Assembly (NCBI RefSeq): GCF_900188255.1
Contig: NZ_FZNS01000012.1
Location: 52,494 to 116,493, forward strand
Reading direction: 5' to 3'
DNA: 64,000 nt
DNA from: Hymenobacter mucosus
GTDB lineage: Bacteria > Bacteroidota > Bacteroidia > Cytophagales > Hymenobacteraceae
Positions 1 to 8,923 of this stretch are shown in pieces. Numbering within the stretch: position 1 is the stretch's first letter; every line of letters begins with the position of its first letter. The notes below the pieces were generated by a model. It saw nothing but the letters and a program-made list of their open reading frames with translations, was not told the origin of the DNA and made no database searches. The position numbers and the translations under genes were made by a program.

Positions 1-313
1 GCAAGGGGCGATTTCTTAATTACCCCTGAGCCTATTCGGCAGTGTAGTGGCTACTCAAACCTGCGTTAATACAGTGCTTAAGTCCCACATCGTCACGAAG
101 TTGGTACCTATTGGAAGCAAGATATATCTAACCGTCAGCAATAATAGCTAAATCGTTTAAGCTAAAACAATTTACACTGCCAATTTATGCAAAAAAGTTT
201 TATATTTTAATAATAATTTGTTGATTTTCAATATGTTATCATTGTGTATTACTTAAGGCTTGTACCTATTAGAGTACTGGCGGCGGCAACGGCTGTATGC
301 TTTGCTTGCTGGC
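1..313. other. gene-free left edge
   Basis: No convincing coding sequence. The stretch becomes AT-rich between about 120 and 260, unlike the GC-rich genes to the right. It lies downstream of the leftward sugar transporter gene, so it holds the end of that operon's transcript. I see no strong hairpin terminator here. Confidence 0.5.
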
Positions 314-1711
314 TCATGAATGCCACCCACGTTCAATCTCTTCCAAGGTCCGCCCTTTGGTCTCGGGTACGGCTCGCCACACAAACAGGAACGTGAGGGC
401 CGAAAGCCCGGCGTAAAGTCCGAAGGCTCCGGCCAGCCCCGCGGCTTTTACCAATGATAGGAACGTAAACGAGACTACGGTGCAGGCAATCCACAGGGCA
501 ACCGTAGCCACAGAGGCCCCCCGGCCCCGCACGGCGTTGGGGAATATTTCGGTGATTACCACCCATACGCCCGGTCCAAGCCCTACCGCGAAGCAGGCTA
601 CGTAGAGCATGATAAGCCCCAGCAGCCACGGCCCCGGCGCACCCAGGTGCAGGGCCACTACCAGCGCACCCAAGGCCAGGGTCATGCCCCCCGACGCTAG
701 CAGCAGCAGAGGCTTGCGCCCTACCCGGTCGATAACGAACAAGGCGACAATGGTGCCTGCGAAGTTGATGCCCCCAATCAGGGCGTTGGCTCCGATGGCT
801 GAAGCGGCACTCTGCCCGCTGTGCTCGGTGAAAATAATGGAGCCGTAGTAGAGAATTGTATTGATGCCCGTAATCTGCTGTAATACCGCTAGCACCACCG
901 CAATGCGCAACGGTTGGCGCAAGCGGGGCTGGTAGAGGTTGGCTTCTGCCCCCCGCTCGGCCGCTAGAGCAGTCTGAATTTCGGCCGTCTCGGTGGCTGC
1001 GGCAACGGGACCATTCAGGCGGGTGAGCGTACCTATTGCTTCGGCTTCGCGCCCCTGGCCCAACAACCAACGCGGACTTTCCGGTACCAGCAGCAGCGTG
1101 ACCATAAAGAGCAGAGAGGGCACCGCCGCCGAAGCAAACATCCAACGCCACGACGCTACCCCCTGCCCGGCTAAGTAGTAGCTAGCAACGTAAGCCAGCA
1201 GAATACCCGTGACGATGGCCAGCTGATTGAGCGTCACTAGCAGCCCCCGAATGCGAGCCGGGGCAATTTCGGCAATGTAAAGCGGCACCAGCAGTGAGGC
1301 CAGCCCAATGGCGAGGCCGCCCGCTAGCCGGGCCACTACAAATTCGGTCAGCGTGCGGGGCAGCGCCGCCGCCACCGCCGAAAGTGTAAATAAGAGGGCG
1401 GCCCCAAATAGCAGGCGGCGACGCCCGTAGCGGTCGGTGAGCCCGCCGGCCACGGCTGCGCCCGCCACCGCCCCAAACAGAATACTGCTCGCGGCCAGTT
1501 CGGTTTCTGTATCGGTCAGGCCAAAGTCCTTTTTCAAAAATACTAGGGCCCCATTGATGATGGCCGTGTCGAAACCGAAAAGCAGCCCCCCCAGCGCCGC
1601 CACGGTCGCAATCAGGTAAACGTAGCCGGCGTTACCCGTTGACCTGGCAGGAGAAGGCGGCTGGGCAACGGATTCGCGCAGGAGAGGACCGGAGGAGGCG
1701 TGGAGGGGCAT
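314..1711 (-). CDS. sugar porter family MFS transporter (sugar:H+ symporter)
   Basis: A 465-residue inner-membrane transporter of the major facilitator superfamily, sugar porter family (xylose/glucose/arabinose symporter type). Family signatures are visible in order: GGLLFGFDTAIING in TM1, DRYGRRRLL in the 2-3 loop, PESPRWLL after TM6, QQITGINTILYYG in TM7, DRVGRKPLLL in the 8-9 loop and PETKGRTLEEIE at the C-terminus. Length is normal and about twelve hydrophobic segments are present. It is the last gene of a leftward operon behind a mannose-6-phosphate isomerase and a DeoR-type regulator, so it probably imports mannose or another hexose released by the GH76 and GH92 enzymes encoded at 5-9 kb. 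The substrate is inferred from context only. The roughly 30 hydrophilic residues before TM1 leave the exact start open. Confidence 0.9.
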   Translation of the reverse strand: MPLHASSGPLLRESVAQPPSPARSTGNAGYVYLIATVAALGGLLFGFDTAIINGALVFLKKDFGLTDTETELAASSILFGAVAGAAVAGGLTDRYGRRRLLFGAALLFTLSAVAAALPRTLTEFVVARLAGGLAIGLASLLVPLYIAEIAPARIRGLLVTLNQLAIVTGILLAYVASYYLAGQGVASWRWMFASAAVPSLLFMVTLLLVPESPRWLLGQGREAEAIGTLTRLNGPVAAATETAEIQTALAAERGAEANLYQPRLRQPLRIAVVLAVLQQITGINTILYYGSIIFTEHSGQSAASAIGANALIGGINFAGTIVALFVIDRVGRKPLLLLASGGMTLALGALVVALHLGAPGPWLLGLIMLYVACFAVGLGPGVWVVITEIFPNAVRGRGASVATVALWIACTVVSFTFLSLVKAAGLAGAFGLYAGLSALTFLFVWRAVPETKGRTLEEIERGWHS

Positions 1712-1848
1712 AGTAGTTAGGCGGTAAGCATTTTACTAATCAGAATAATACTGGGCGCCCCACGTGAGTGCGCCCCTTCCCGAAGGCTACCTTCTCTGCG
1801 CGCTGGCCCGGGGCAGACCAAGCCGTTGGGGCTACTTCACAAGGTGAA

Positions 1849-2667
1849 TCACACCAGCAGCACCTCTATTCCTTGCTGCCGGAAGGGGGCTACCTGGTCT
1901 TCGGTAGCGCCCGTGTCCGTAATAAGCTGGTGCACTTCGCCGATGGGGCAGATCAGCGAGGTAGCAACCGTCCCGAGCTTGGTATGGTCGGCCACTACGA
2001 TGCGGCGCGTGGCTTGGCGTAGCATAACCTGAATTACGGCGGCCTCCTCAGGGTGTAGGGAGGTCAGGCCCTTCTCGGCATCAATGCCGTTGACACCAAT
2101 AAAGACTTTGTCAACAAAGAATTGGCTGAGTGCTTGGGTAGTGGCCGGCCCCACCAGCGAAAACCAGCCACCCGTCAGAAAGCCGCCCGTTACAAACACG
2201 CGCACATCTTGGCGGTGGCTTAGCTCCATAGCCACGTTAACGGTATTGGTGATGACCGTCACGTTGGCGTCCGAGCGGAGGCTGCGCGTAACCTGGGTAG
2301 TAGTGGTGCCAGCCGTCAGGGAAATAGTCTCGCCGGGCTGAATGAGGGCGGCGGCGGCTAGGCCAATGCGGCGCTTTTCAGCCAGGTTGCGGTCAATCTG
2401 GTCGTGGAAGCTGGAGTTATACCGAAAGGGCTCGTAGAGCAGGGGCTCGCGGGGCACTGCGCCCCCGTGTGTGCGCCGGAGGCGGCCTTGCTGCTCTAGT
2501 TCCATCAGGTCGCGGCGCACCGTGACCACCGAAACGCCAAACAGGGTAGCTAACTCCTCGACGGCTACCGTGCCGGTGTGCAGCAGTTTCTCAACAATCA
2601 CTTGGGCGCGGGCGGCGGCCGCGTTATCAGGCGCTAATAAGTCAGGCATATCTCGTATCGGGTTCAA
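1849..2667 (-). CDS. DeoR/GlpR-family transcriptional regulator
   Basis: A sugar-responsive repressor of 272 residues or slightly fewer. The N-terminal winged helix-turn-helix (about residues 22-75) contains VEELATLFGVSVVTVRRDL followed by the wing motif RRTHGGAV, the typical DeoR signature. The rest is the DeoR sensor domain, an isomerase-like fold with TAGTTTTQVTRSL and a VTGG segment, which in this family binds phosphorylated sugars. The second methionine (start at 2649) is an equally plausible start. It lies between the mannose-6-phosphate isomerase and the transporter on the same strand, so it probably regulates that operon. A candidate palindromic operator lies upstream of the isomerase gene at 4669-4689. 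The effector is probably a hexose phosphate, by family analogy. Confidence 0.9.
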   Translation of the reverse strand: MNPIRDMPDLLAPDNAAAARAQVIVEKLLHTGTVAVEELATLFGVSVVTVRRDLMELEQQGRLRRTHGGAVPREPLLYEPFRYNSSFHDQIDRNLAEKRRIGLAAAALIQPGETISLTAGTTTTQVTRSLRSDANVTVITNTVNVAMELSHRQDVRVFVTGGFLTGGWFSLVGPATTQALSQFFVDKVFIGVNGIDAEKGLTSLHPEEAAVIQVMLRQATRRIVVADHTKLGTVATSLICPIGEVHQLITDTGATEDQVAPFRQQGIEVLLV

Positions 2668-2716
2668 AAAGTCGATTTGCGAGTGAAGGTAGCTGCCAAA
2701 TGGTGGGCGGGCTGCG

Positions 2717-4492
2717 CTAGGGCTGAGTTCGCACGTAGGCCTTCAGGGTGGCGCATTCGGTACCGGTAGCCGGTCCGTGGGGCCGAATGGTGTAGGCGCC
2801 TACCACTGCTGGCACGATAAACGTTTCCGCGTAATGAACCACGAAGGGCTCGAAAGCTTGGCTGGGGCTTTCCACAAGGGCTTCGGCTCCCTGCACTAAG
2901 TTCAGCACCTGAACCCCACCTTGGGTGTGATGCGGCACTACGCCCGTAAACCAGTGGCGGCGGGTCTCGATAAACTCTCGCTCGTGCAGGCCTGTGCGCT
3001 CTTCCCGCCAGCCGGGGCCGCAGGCCACGGGCTCCACGTGGTTAACCAGGTGGTCCGTTACCCAGGTGGTGGTGCGGTCAGGTGCAATGTTGGCCGCGCC
3101 GTGAGCGAGGTGGATGGGCCGGGGGCGGCCATCAAGGCCCAGGCGCTCCCAATCCCACAGTTTGAAGGTAAAAATGTAGGGGGTGGCCGAGATTTCTAGC
3201 ACCATGGCATTAGCACCCGAGCAGTGAATGGTGCCCGCCGGAATTAGAAAGTGGTCGTGCTGGCGAGCCGGAAACTCGTTGATGTACTTGGCCGCGGGAA
3301 AAGGAGCCCCACCATCTTCTTGGGCGCGCTGCAAGTCGGCCACCATGGCCGGGACGTTCACGTTTTCTTTCAGGCCTAGGTACACCACCGCATCCGGCTC
3401 GGCCGCGAGCAGGTAGTAGCTTTCGTCTTGGGTGTAAGCCAGGCCAAACTGGTCGTGGGCGTATTCCGTGAGCGGGTGCACCTGCAGGGAAAGATTGCCG
3501 CCGCCCATGGTATCGAGAAAGTCGAAGCGGATAGGAAACTCGGTGCCGAAGCGCCCATGCACGGCCTCCCCTAGCAGCTCCCGGGGGTGTGCAAATACGA
3601 GGTTAATGCTCGGGATTTCCACGCGGGCTTCCCCAAAGCCCAGCAGCAAAGAGTTTTCCTCGGGTACGCAGTCGAAGCCCCAGGCGTAGTTCGCCGGGCC
3701 GTCGGGTAGGTCGCAGACTTCGCGCAGCCACTGCCCGCCCCAGGGCCCGGGGTCGAAAAAGGGCACTACCCGAAATGGCCGCCGCACGGTGGCCGCTAGT
3801 CCCGCCCGCAGGTCGGCCCCGCTGATGAGCTTGGGCACGGTGGAGTCGTTGGTATCCAGCAGAAAATCAGCCTGGGGCAGCACCTGCTTCTTCAGCCGGT
3901 CGGCCGCCCGCCAATCCACGAAAAAGGCGCGCTTGTACTTTAGGCTGGCCTTCTCTGTGAAGTTGTGGCTGCCTAAGTTCCCAATTTCGCCCCGCCGCTG
4001 CCGGAGCTGAATTTCCCAGCGGGCTAGGTCAGCATATACTACCAGGGCCGGAGCCGGGTATACTAGCGTGGCACCGGTACCCACTAGCACTACCAGCTGG
4101 CCCGCAGCCGTAGCTAAGGTTTCCTGGGCCTGGTGGAGCCGCTCGGGGTCAAAAAAATCGGCTATCAGTAATCCATTCAGCCGACCAAAGACGGGGTCGT
4201 TGGTAAGGGAGCCAGCAACTAGCAGATCAATTTCAGCTGGGCGGCGGTAGTAATCATCTGCTACTAGCCATTGATTCGCCGGCAAGCCCGGCCTTAGTTG
4301 CTGCTGTAGCAATTCCAGATTGGTGCCGGGGTAGCATTCTACGGCCAGAACCAGGGGCTGACCGGGTGCGGAGGACGCCGCCTCCAGCGCCGTGCGTAAT
4401 GCCTCGATAATGGCGGGCCACCCGGTTTGGCAAGCATCCGCTTTAGCCGCTACCGGCACGAAGGGAAACTTGTCATAGTTGGAGGAGCGCAT
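2717..4492 (-). CDS. class I mannose-6-phosphate isomerase with N-terminal kinase-like domain
   Basis: Interconverts mannose-6-phosphate and fructose-6-phosphate in the cytoplasm, feeding mannose into glycolysis. The C-terminal half has the metal-binding cupin features of class I PMI: NLSLQVHP, which matches the classical QVHP motif, and IPAGTIHCSG, whose histidine is a probable zinc ligand. The N-terminal ~290 residues are additional. They resemble a nucleoside/uridine-kinase fold (ECYPGTN where a P-loop would lie, WLVADDYYRRP) but show no intact Walker A, so this half is probably non-catalytic. The open frame extends to 4570, but the methionine at 4492 (MRSSNYDKF) fits the domain start better. 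It is the first gene of the leftward operon with the DeoR regulator and sugar porter. Confidence 0.85.
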   Translation of the reverse strand: MRSSNYDKFPFVPVAAKADACQTGWPAIIEALRTALEAASSAPGQPLVLAVECYPGTNLELLQQQLRPGLPANQWLVADDYYRRPAEIDLLVAGSLTNDPVFGRLNGLLIADFFDPERLHQAQETLATAAGQLVVLVGTGATLVYPAPALVVYADLARWEIQLRQRRGEIGNLGSHNFTEKASLKYKRAFFVDWRAADRLKKQVLPQADFLLDTNDSTVPKLISGADLRAGLAATVRRPFRVVPFFDPGPWGGQWLREVCDLPDGPANYAWGFDCVPEENSLLLGFGEARVEIPSINLVFAHPRELLGEAVHGRFGTEFPIRFDFLDTMGGGNLSLQVHPLTEYAHDQFGLAYTQDESYYLLAAEPDAVVYLGLKENVNVPAMVADLQRAQEDGGAPFPAAKYINEFPARQHDHFLIPAGTIHCSGANAMVLEISATPYIFTFKLWDWERLGLDGRPRPIHLAHGAANIAPDRTTTWVTDHLVNHVEPVACGPGWREERTGLHEREFIETRRHWFTGVVPHHTQGGVQVLNLVQGAEALVESPSQAFEPFVVHYAETFIVPAVVGAYTIRPHGPATGTECATLKAYVRTQP

Positions 4493-4570
4493 AGACTGGA
4501 GAAGGGAAAAGAGAAGGGAGAAATCAGCATTGCCTACTAGCTGGCAACGAAGGAAAACTGTAGCTGGCAC

Positions 4571-5041
4571 CGGGTTGAAGGCGTGCGTACTTCCCTCGCA
4601 GCGGAAACGCGTAGCCTATTGAAGCGTGGGCTATACGTTTCACTTGACCAATATTGACAACAAAAATGTTCGTTTCATAGCAAAACGAAAAATAAATACT
4701 TTCATTTGCTTAAATACTACTTCAGCCCACACTAGGCCCAGCGCTTTTGGAGATGACGGCTGCTAGTGCCTGTGAAAGTAAATCACTTATTGGGCTCTGT
4801 GTGGCAGCAGAGCCTGCCCCTACCCTCCTCTCTCTATTCTGCTACTAGATGCTGTTTTCATCCACTTCCTTATGGGCAAGTTAGGGCTCACCCTAGGCGC
4901 ATTTTCTTGCAGATGGCAGTCAGCAAGTGGTAGCATCCTGCAGTAGCGTTGCCTCGTCGCTCATCTATCTAAGTGAACACAACTGCTGCCCGCTGGGCAA
5001 GCTTTCCTGCTCTTCTTCCCACCCTTTCGTGCCAACCTGCT
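4571..5041. other. divergent intergenic promoter region
   Basis: This 470-bp stretch lies between the leftward PMI operon and the rightward mannanase gene. It is AT-rich around 4640-4720, where the promoter of the leftward operon should lie, and it contains the palindrome listed at 4669-4689. I see no further gene in it. Confidence 0.6.
4669..4689. promoter_or_regulatory. candidate operator of the DeoR-type regulator
   Basis: A perfect 7-bp inverted repeat, TTCGTTT and AAACGAA, separated by 7 bp. It lies about 180 bp upstream of the PMI start in an AT-rich stretch. TTCG/CGAA-containing palindromes are common targets of GlpR/DeoR-type repressors, and the regulator is encoded two genes downstream. 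The assignment is inference. Confidence 0.45.
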
Positions 5042-6502
5042 ATGAAGTATTTTGCTACCCTCCTTTTTGCGCCACGGTACCTAGCCCTGCTCGTGGCTGG
5101 CTGTGTGCTTACTATCACTACCGCTTCCGGCCAGAACAAGTACCACGTTGCCGGCGAAGCTATTCTTGACAAGCTGAACACCAAGTTTTACAATGCCAGC
5201 AAGCAGCTCTATGTGGAGCAAATTGATGGCAACGAAAACATTATTGTGGAGCGCGGCGGGGCAAGCTACGTTTGGCCAGCCTCCCACATGCTGCGGGCCC
5301 TCCGCTACGGCGCCCTAGCCAATCCGGCTAAGTATACTGCCCGGCTTCGGTCCTATGCCTACGCCCTCGACCAATATAGGCAGAATGGCAAGTACGCCTC
5401 CGACATTGTGCCCGGCGCCGACCCTTTGTATGACGACAACGCCATCATCGGGCTTGCCCTCATGGACGCCTACCAGCAGGTTTTGCCTACTGAAACCGGC
5501 CTATATGAGCGCTCTTTAATTGGCCTCAATTACTGCTTGAATGCGCGCGACGCGAACTGGGGCGTACCGCAAAAGGAAAGTGAGCTGGGCTGGGGTAAGT
5601 TTTACTCGCAGGCTACCATCTTGCCGGCCCTCCACTGTGCCCTGATTGCCAAGAACAGCACCGACCCTCAATACTTAGATATTGCCAAGCGATACTATGA
5701 AAAAATTAATACTGTAAGCTGGAAGCTGCGCGATGCCAATACAAACCTGCTCAACCAGTTCTCCTTTTATAACAACAATAGTTGGAGCCTAACCGGTCAT
5801 GGTGAGAACGGGGCTGGCTACCGTGCCTACCAAACTACCCCCAATATTCAGCTGGCTCTTAAGCTGTACCAGCTAACCGGCGACAGCCGCTACCTCGACG
5901 ATGCCACGGTAATGGCAGACGCCTGCCTGCGACAGTGGTACACCCCCGGTAAAGGACTAAGCGAAATATCCTTCTGGGGTGGCAGCGACATGGTAGAAAT
6001 GCTGGTAGACTTTTACGAAGTAGACCATAATGCTAGGTGGCTCACGGCGGCGCGCAACATTGTGGACTACCTCATTGAGTATGGCCGCGACCAGCTTGGC
6101 TACTACCCCGGCTCCTACAATGACGCCGACGGCACGTGGAACCAGGACCGCCGCTACCTGTTCCCGGCCTCGGTAATGATGATGGGCCAAGCCTGCGCCG
6201 CAGCCGCCATTCTGCGGGTAGCCCACGTAACGAATACGCCTCTGGCCGCTGCCAGCCCTGCTACCGCGAAATCCACCGAACTAGCGGTATTTCCTAACCC
6301 GGTTGTAAACCGCTTGAGCCTGCAAGCAAACCGTACTCTTGCCGGTGGCCAAGTCACGGTGCGTAATTCCCTAGGCCAAATCGTGATTAGCGCCCCGTCT
6401 TATAACACGTCGCTTGATGTCTCGGCCCTGGCTCCCGGCGTTTATATTATCTCTTGGGTCAGCGGGCAGCAGTGCTTATCACAGCGCTTTGTAAAGAAGT
6501 AA
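5042..6502 (+). CDS. GH76-like alpha-1,6-mannanase with type IX sorting domain
   Basis: A secreted glycoside hydrolase of about 486 residues. The open frame begins at 4973, but the start at 5042 (MKYFATLLF) places a signal peptide ending near TASGQ at the N-terminus. The catalytic module is an (alpha/alpha)6-barrel type resembling family GH76 endo-alpha-1,6-mannanases. It has the paired aspartates in LYDDNAIIGLALMDAY, plus ASYVWPASHMLRAL and the C-terminal RRYLFPASVMMMGQA. The last ~75 residues form a type A T9SS C-terminal domain (VFPNPVVNRLSL ... LAPGVYIISW ... RFVKK), which directs export by the type IX system and surface attachment or release. A GH92 mannosidase follows on the same strand, consistent with mannan degradation. 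The GH76 assignment is by motif only. Confidence 0.75.
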   Translation: MKYFATLLFAPRYLALLVAGCVLTITTASGQNKYHVAGEAILDKLNTKFYNASKQLYVEQIDGNENIIVERGGASYVWPASHMLRALRYGALANPAKYTARLRSYAYALDQYRQNGKYASDIVPGADPLYDDNAIIGLALMDAYQQVLPTETGLYERSLIGLNYCLNARDANWGVPQKESELGWGKFYSQATILPALHCALIAKNSTDPQYLDIAKRYYEKINTVSWKLRDANTNLLNQFSFYNNNSWSLTGHGENGAGYRAYQTTPNIQLALKLYQLTGDSRYLDDATVMADACLRQWYTPGKGLSEISFWGGSDMVEMLVDFYEVDHNARWLTAARNIVDYLIEYGRDQLGYYPGSYNDADGTWNQDRRYLFPASVMMMGQACAAAAILRVAHVTNTPLAAASPATAKSTELAVFPNPVVNRLSLQANRTLAGGQVTVRNSLGQIVISAPSYNTSLDVSALAPGVYIISWVSGQQCLSQRFVKK

Positions 6503-6646
6503 ACTACTAAACGGCGCTAGTATTGGCTTGCGCTGCCTTGACATAGGCGTCAGAAAATGAAGCCGCCGGGAGCGTGCTCATCCAGTCTCGCCCGCTGGCT
6601 GCTGTAGTGCGCCTTGCTACTCCTCCCCCATCTGTACTTCCACCCG

Positions 6647-8845
6647 ATGATAAAGCTGAAGAGCTATTTGATTGTACTAGTAGTATGGTGTACCTGCTCC
6701 TGCGCCAGAACCTCTACGCCGAGCAGTACTTACCGGACGGATAGCCACCCCACCCCGGGCGGCCACCTGCAATACGCTAACCCCTTCATGGGTACAGCCC
6801 CGTTCAACGACCCCAAAACCATTGGATACGCCCCTCCCAAGGACTGGCGGGGCGTGTGGGCTGGTCTCGTGTTTCCGGGGAGCTCGTTGCCTAATGCTAT
6901 GGTGCAGTTGAGCCCCATCACCGAGTTTCACACCGGCGCCGGCTACGACTACGAGGACTCGGTGATTTACGCCTTCGCCCACACCAACAAGGGCCACTGG
7001 AACTTGTGCCACTTACCGGTTTTACCGGTTTCGGGGGCGACTACTCCGGCCGGCTACTCTTCGCGCTTCGCTAAAGCCACTGAAAAGGCCTCGCCGGGCT
7101 TCTACGGCGTTACGCTGCAGGATTACGGGGTGCAGGTAGAACTCACGTCTACCCTGCGCTGCGGGTTTCACCGCTACCGCTACCACCAGCCAGACAACCG
7201 CCGCATCGTGTTCAAGCTTGCGCAGTCCAACGAGCGGGTTACCAACTGGAGCATAGAAAAAGCGGGCCCAGCGGCCGTACAGGGTTTTCAGGAAACGGGC
7301 CGCCAGACGGTGTACTTCTACGGAGTACTCAGCGAAAACCTGCAGGGCCTGGACGTGCCAAGCAAGGGTGCCCAAGACGGCGTGGCTGTGGTGCGCCTAC
7401 CGGCCGGCGGCAGTAAGCCTGTGGAACTCAGAATCGGAATATCATTCGTGAGCGTGCAGAATGCCAAGCAGAACCTGGAGCAGGAAATCGGCAGCCGCTC
7501 GTTTGAGCAGGTGCGCCAGCAGGCTGAGCAAACCTGGGAAAGCTTGCTTGCCAAGGTGAACGTAAAGGGCGGTACAGCCAAGCAAAAGCAGCTGTTCTAT
7601 AGCTGCTTATACCGCTCGTTTCTATGGCCGGCGCTACGTAGCGACCTGAATGGCGAATACCGCGACGTGCAGGGCAACGTGGTCAAGGCCGACTTCAATT
7701 ACTACACCGAGCCTTCCTTGTGGGATACCTACCGCAACAAGGACTTGCTGATTGGTATGCTCACGCCCCAGGTAACAACCGACGTGATTAAGTCTATGCA
7801 GGATGTAGGCCATAAGACCGGGTTCTTGCCCACCTTCTTTCACGGCGACCATGCTTCGGCTTTGATTGTTGGCTCTTACCAGCGGGGCATCACCAACTTC
7901 GACGTGCAGGATGTGTACCGACTGATGCTGCGCAACGCTAATTTGGAAGGTGGAGCCCGCCCCCACATTGCCGAGTACATCCAAAAAGGGTACATCTCTA
8001 CCACGGAAGTAGCGAACCCGGAGGTGGAAACCAAAGACAAGGCCGGCGTATCGAAAACCCTGGAGTATGCCTTCGACGACTACGCCGTGGCCCAACTGGC
8101 CCGGATTTTAAAGGACACCACTACCTACCGGATGATGATGGCTAGGTCGAAGAACTACAAGCATCTGTTCGACCCCGCCACTAAGTTTATGCGTGGTCGC
8201 CTCGCCGATGGCTCTTGGGTGAAACCCTTCGATCCGCAGTATCCTTACTACGAGTACATGTACCGGGAAGCCAACGCCTGGCAGGTTTCCTTTTTCGCCC
8301 CCCACGACATGCCCGGCCTAATAGCCTTATACGGTGGGGCCCAGCCCTTCGAGGCCAAGCTGGATTCGCTGTTCACCGTGCCCTGGAATCCCTCCCATAT
8401 TGCCCGCAACGTATCGGGCTTTATTGGGCAGTACTGCCACGGCAACCAGCCCGACCACGAAACGCCCTTCTCCTACTACTTCATTGGAAAGCCGGAAAAG
8501 TCGCAGCGCCGGCTCGATGAGATTATGGACAAGTTCTACGGTATGGGCAAAGACGGCCTGGGTTACTCTGGCATGGACGACGCGGGCGAAATGTCGGCCT
8601 GGTACGTGTTCAGCTCCACGGGCCTCTACCCGTATTCTGCTGCCGACGCCAAGTACCTTGTGAGTGTGCCTCTCTTTGATGAAGTCAGCTGGAAAGCCGA
8701 TAACGGCACCACATTCACTGTGAAGAAAACGGGCAACGGCCGCAGCCTAAGCACCATTAAGGTAAATGGGCACACCAACCAGGGCTACTTCGTGGACCAC
8801 ACCTTGTTCCGTACGGGGGGGCGCCTGGAAGTTTCCACCAAATAA
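6647..8845 (+). CDS. GH92 family alpha-mannosidase lipoprotein
   Basis: A calcium-dependent exo-alpha-mannosidase of family GH92, 732 residues from the start at 6647 (MIKLKSYLI). The signal peptide ends in a lipobox-like CSC, so it is probably an outer-membrane or periplasmic lipoprotein. Family features are ANPFMGT, then FPGSSLPNAMVQLSP near the N-terminus, GNQPDHETPFSYYF, and GYSGMDDAGEMSAWYVFSS with the acidic residues of the active site. Length fits the family. It follows the GH76-like mannanase by about 140 bp in the same direction. The pair could cut the alpha-1,6 backbone and then release mannose for the neighbouring transporter and isomerase. The exact linkage cleaved cannot be read from sequence. 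Confidence 0.93.
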   Translation: MIKLKSYLIVLVVWCTCSCARTSTPSSTYRTDSHPTPGGHLQYANPFMGTAPFNDPKTIGYAPPKDWRGVWAGLVFPGSSLPNAMVQLSPITEFHTGAGYDYEDSVIYAFAHTNKGHWNLCHLPVLPVSGATTPAGYSSRFAKATEKASPGFYGVTLQDYGVQVELTSTLRCGFHRYRYHQPDNRRIVFKLAQSNERVTNWSIEKAGPAAVQGFQETGRQTVYFYGVLSENLQGLDVPSKGAQDGVAVVRLPAGGSKPVELRIGISFVSVQNAKQNLEQEIGSRSFEQVRQQAEQTWESLLAKVNVKGGTAKQKQLFYSCLYRSFLWPALRSDLNGEYRDVQGNVVKADFNYYTEPSLWDTYRNKDLLIGMLTPQVTTDVIKSMQDVGHKTGFLPTFFHGDHASALIVGSYQRGITNFDVQDVYRLMLRNANLEGGARPHIAEYIQKGYISTTEVANPEVETKDKAGVSKTLEYAFDDYAVAQLARILKDTTTYRMMMARSKNYKHLFDPATKFMRGRLADGSWVKPFDPQYPYYEYMYREANAWQVSFFAPHDMPGLIALYGGAQPFEAKLDSLFTVPWNPSHIARNVSGFIGQYCHGNQPDHETPFSYYFIGKPEKSQRRLDEIMDKFYGMGKDGLGYSGMDDAGEMSAWYVFSSTGLYPYSAADAKYLVSVPLFDEVSWKADNGTTFTVKKTGNGRSLSTIKVNGHTNQGYFVDHTLFRTGGRLEVSTK

Positions 8846-8923
8846 ATCTTCCTGGGGCAGCCCGGCACTACCCAGCCACTCCAGATCTACCTGTTCGGCC
8901 GGTTCGTAATCGTAAGCCGAGTT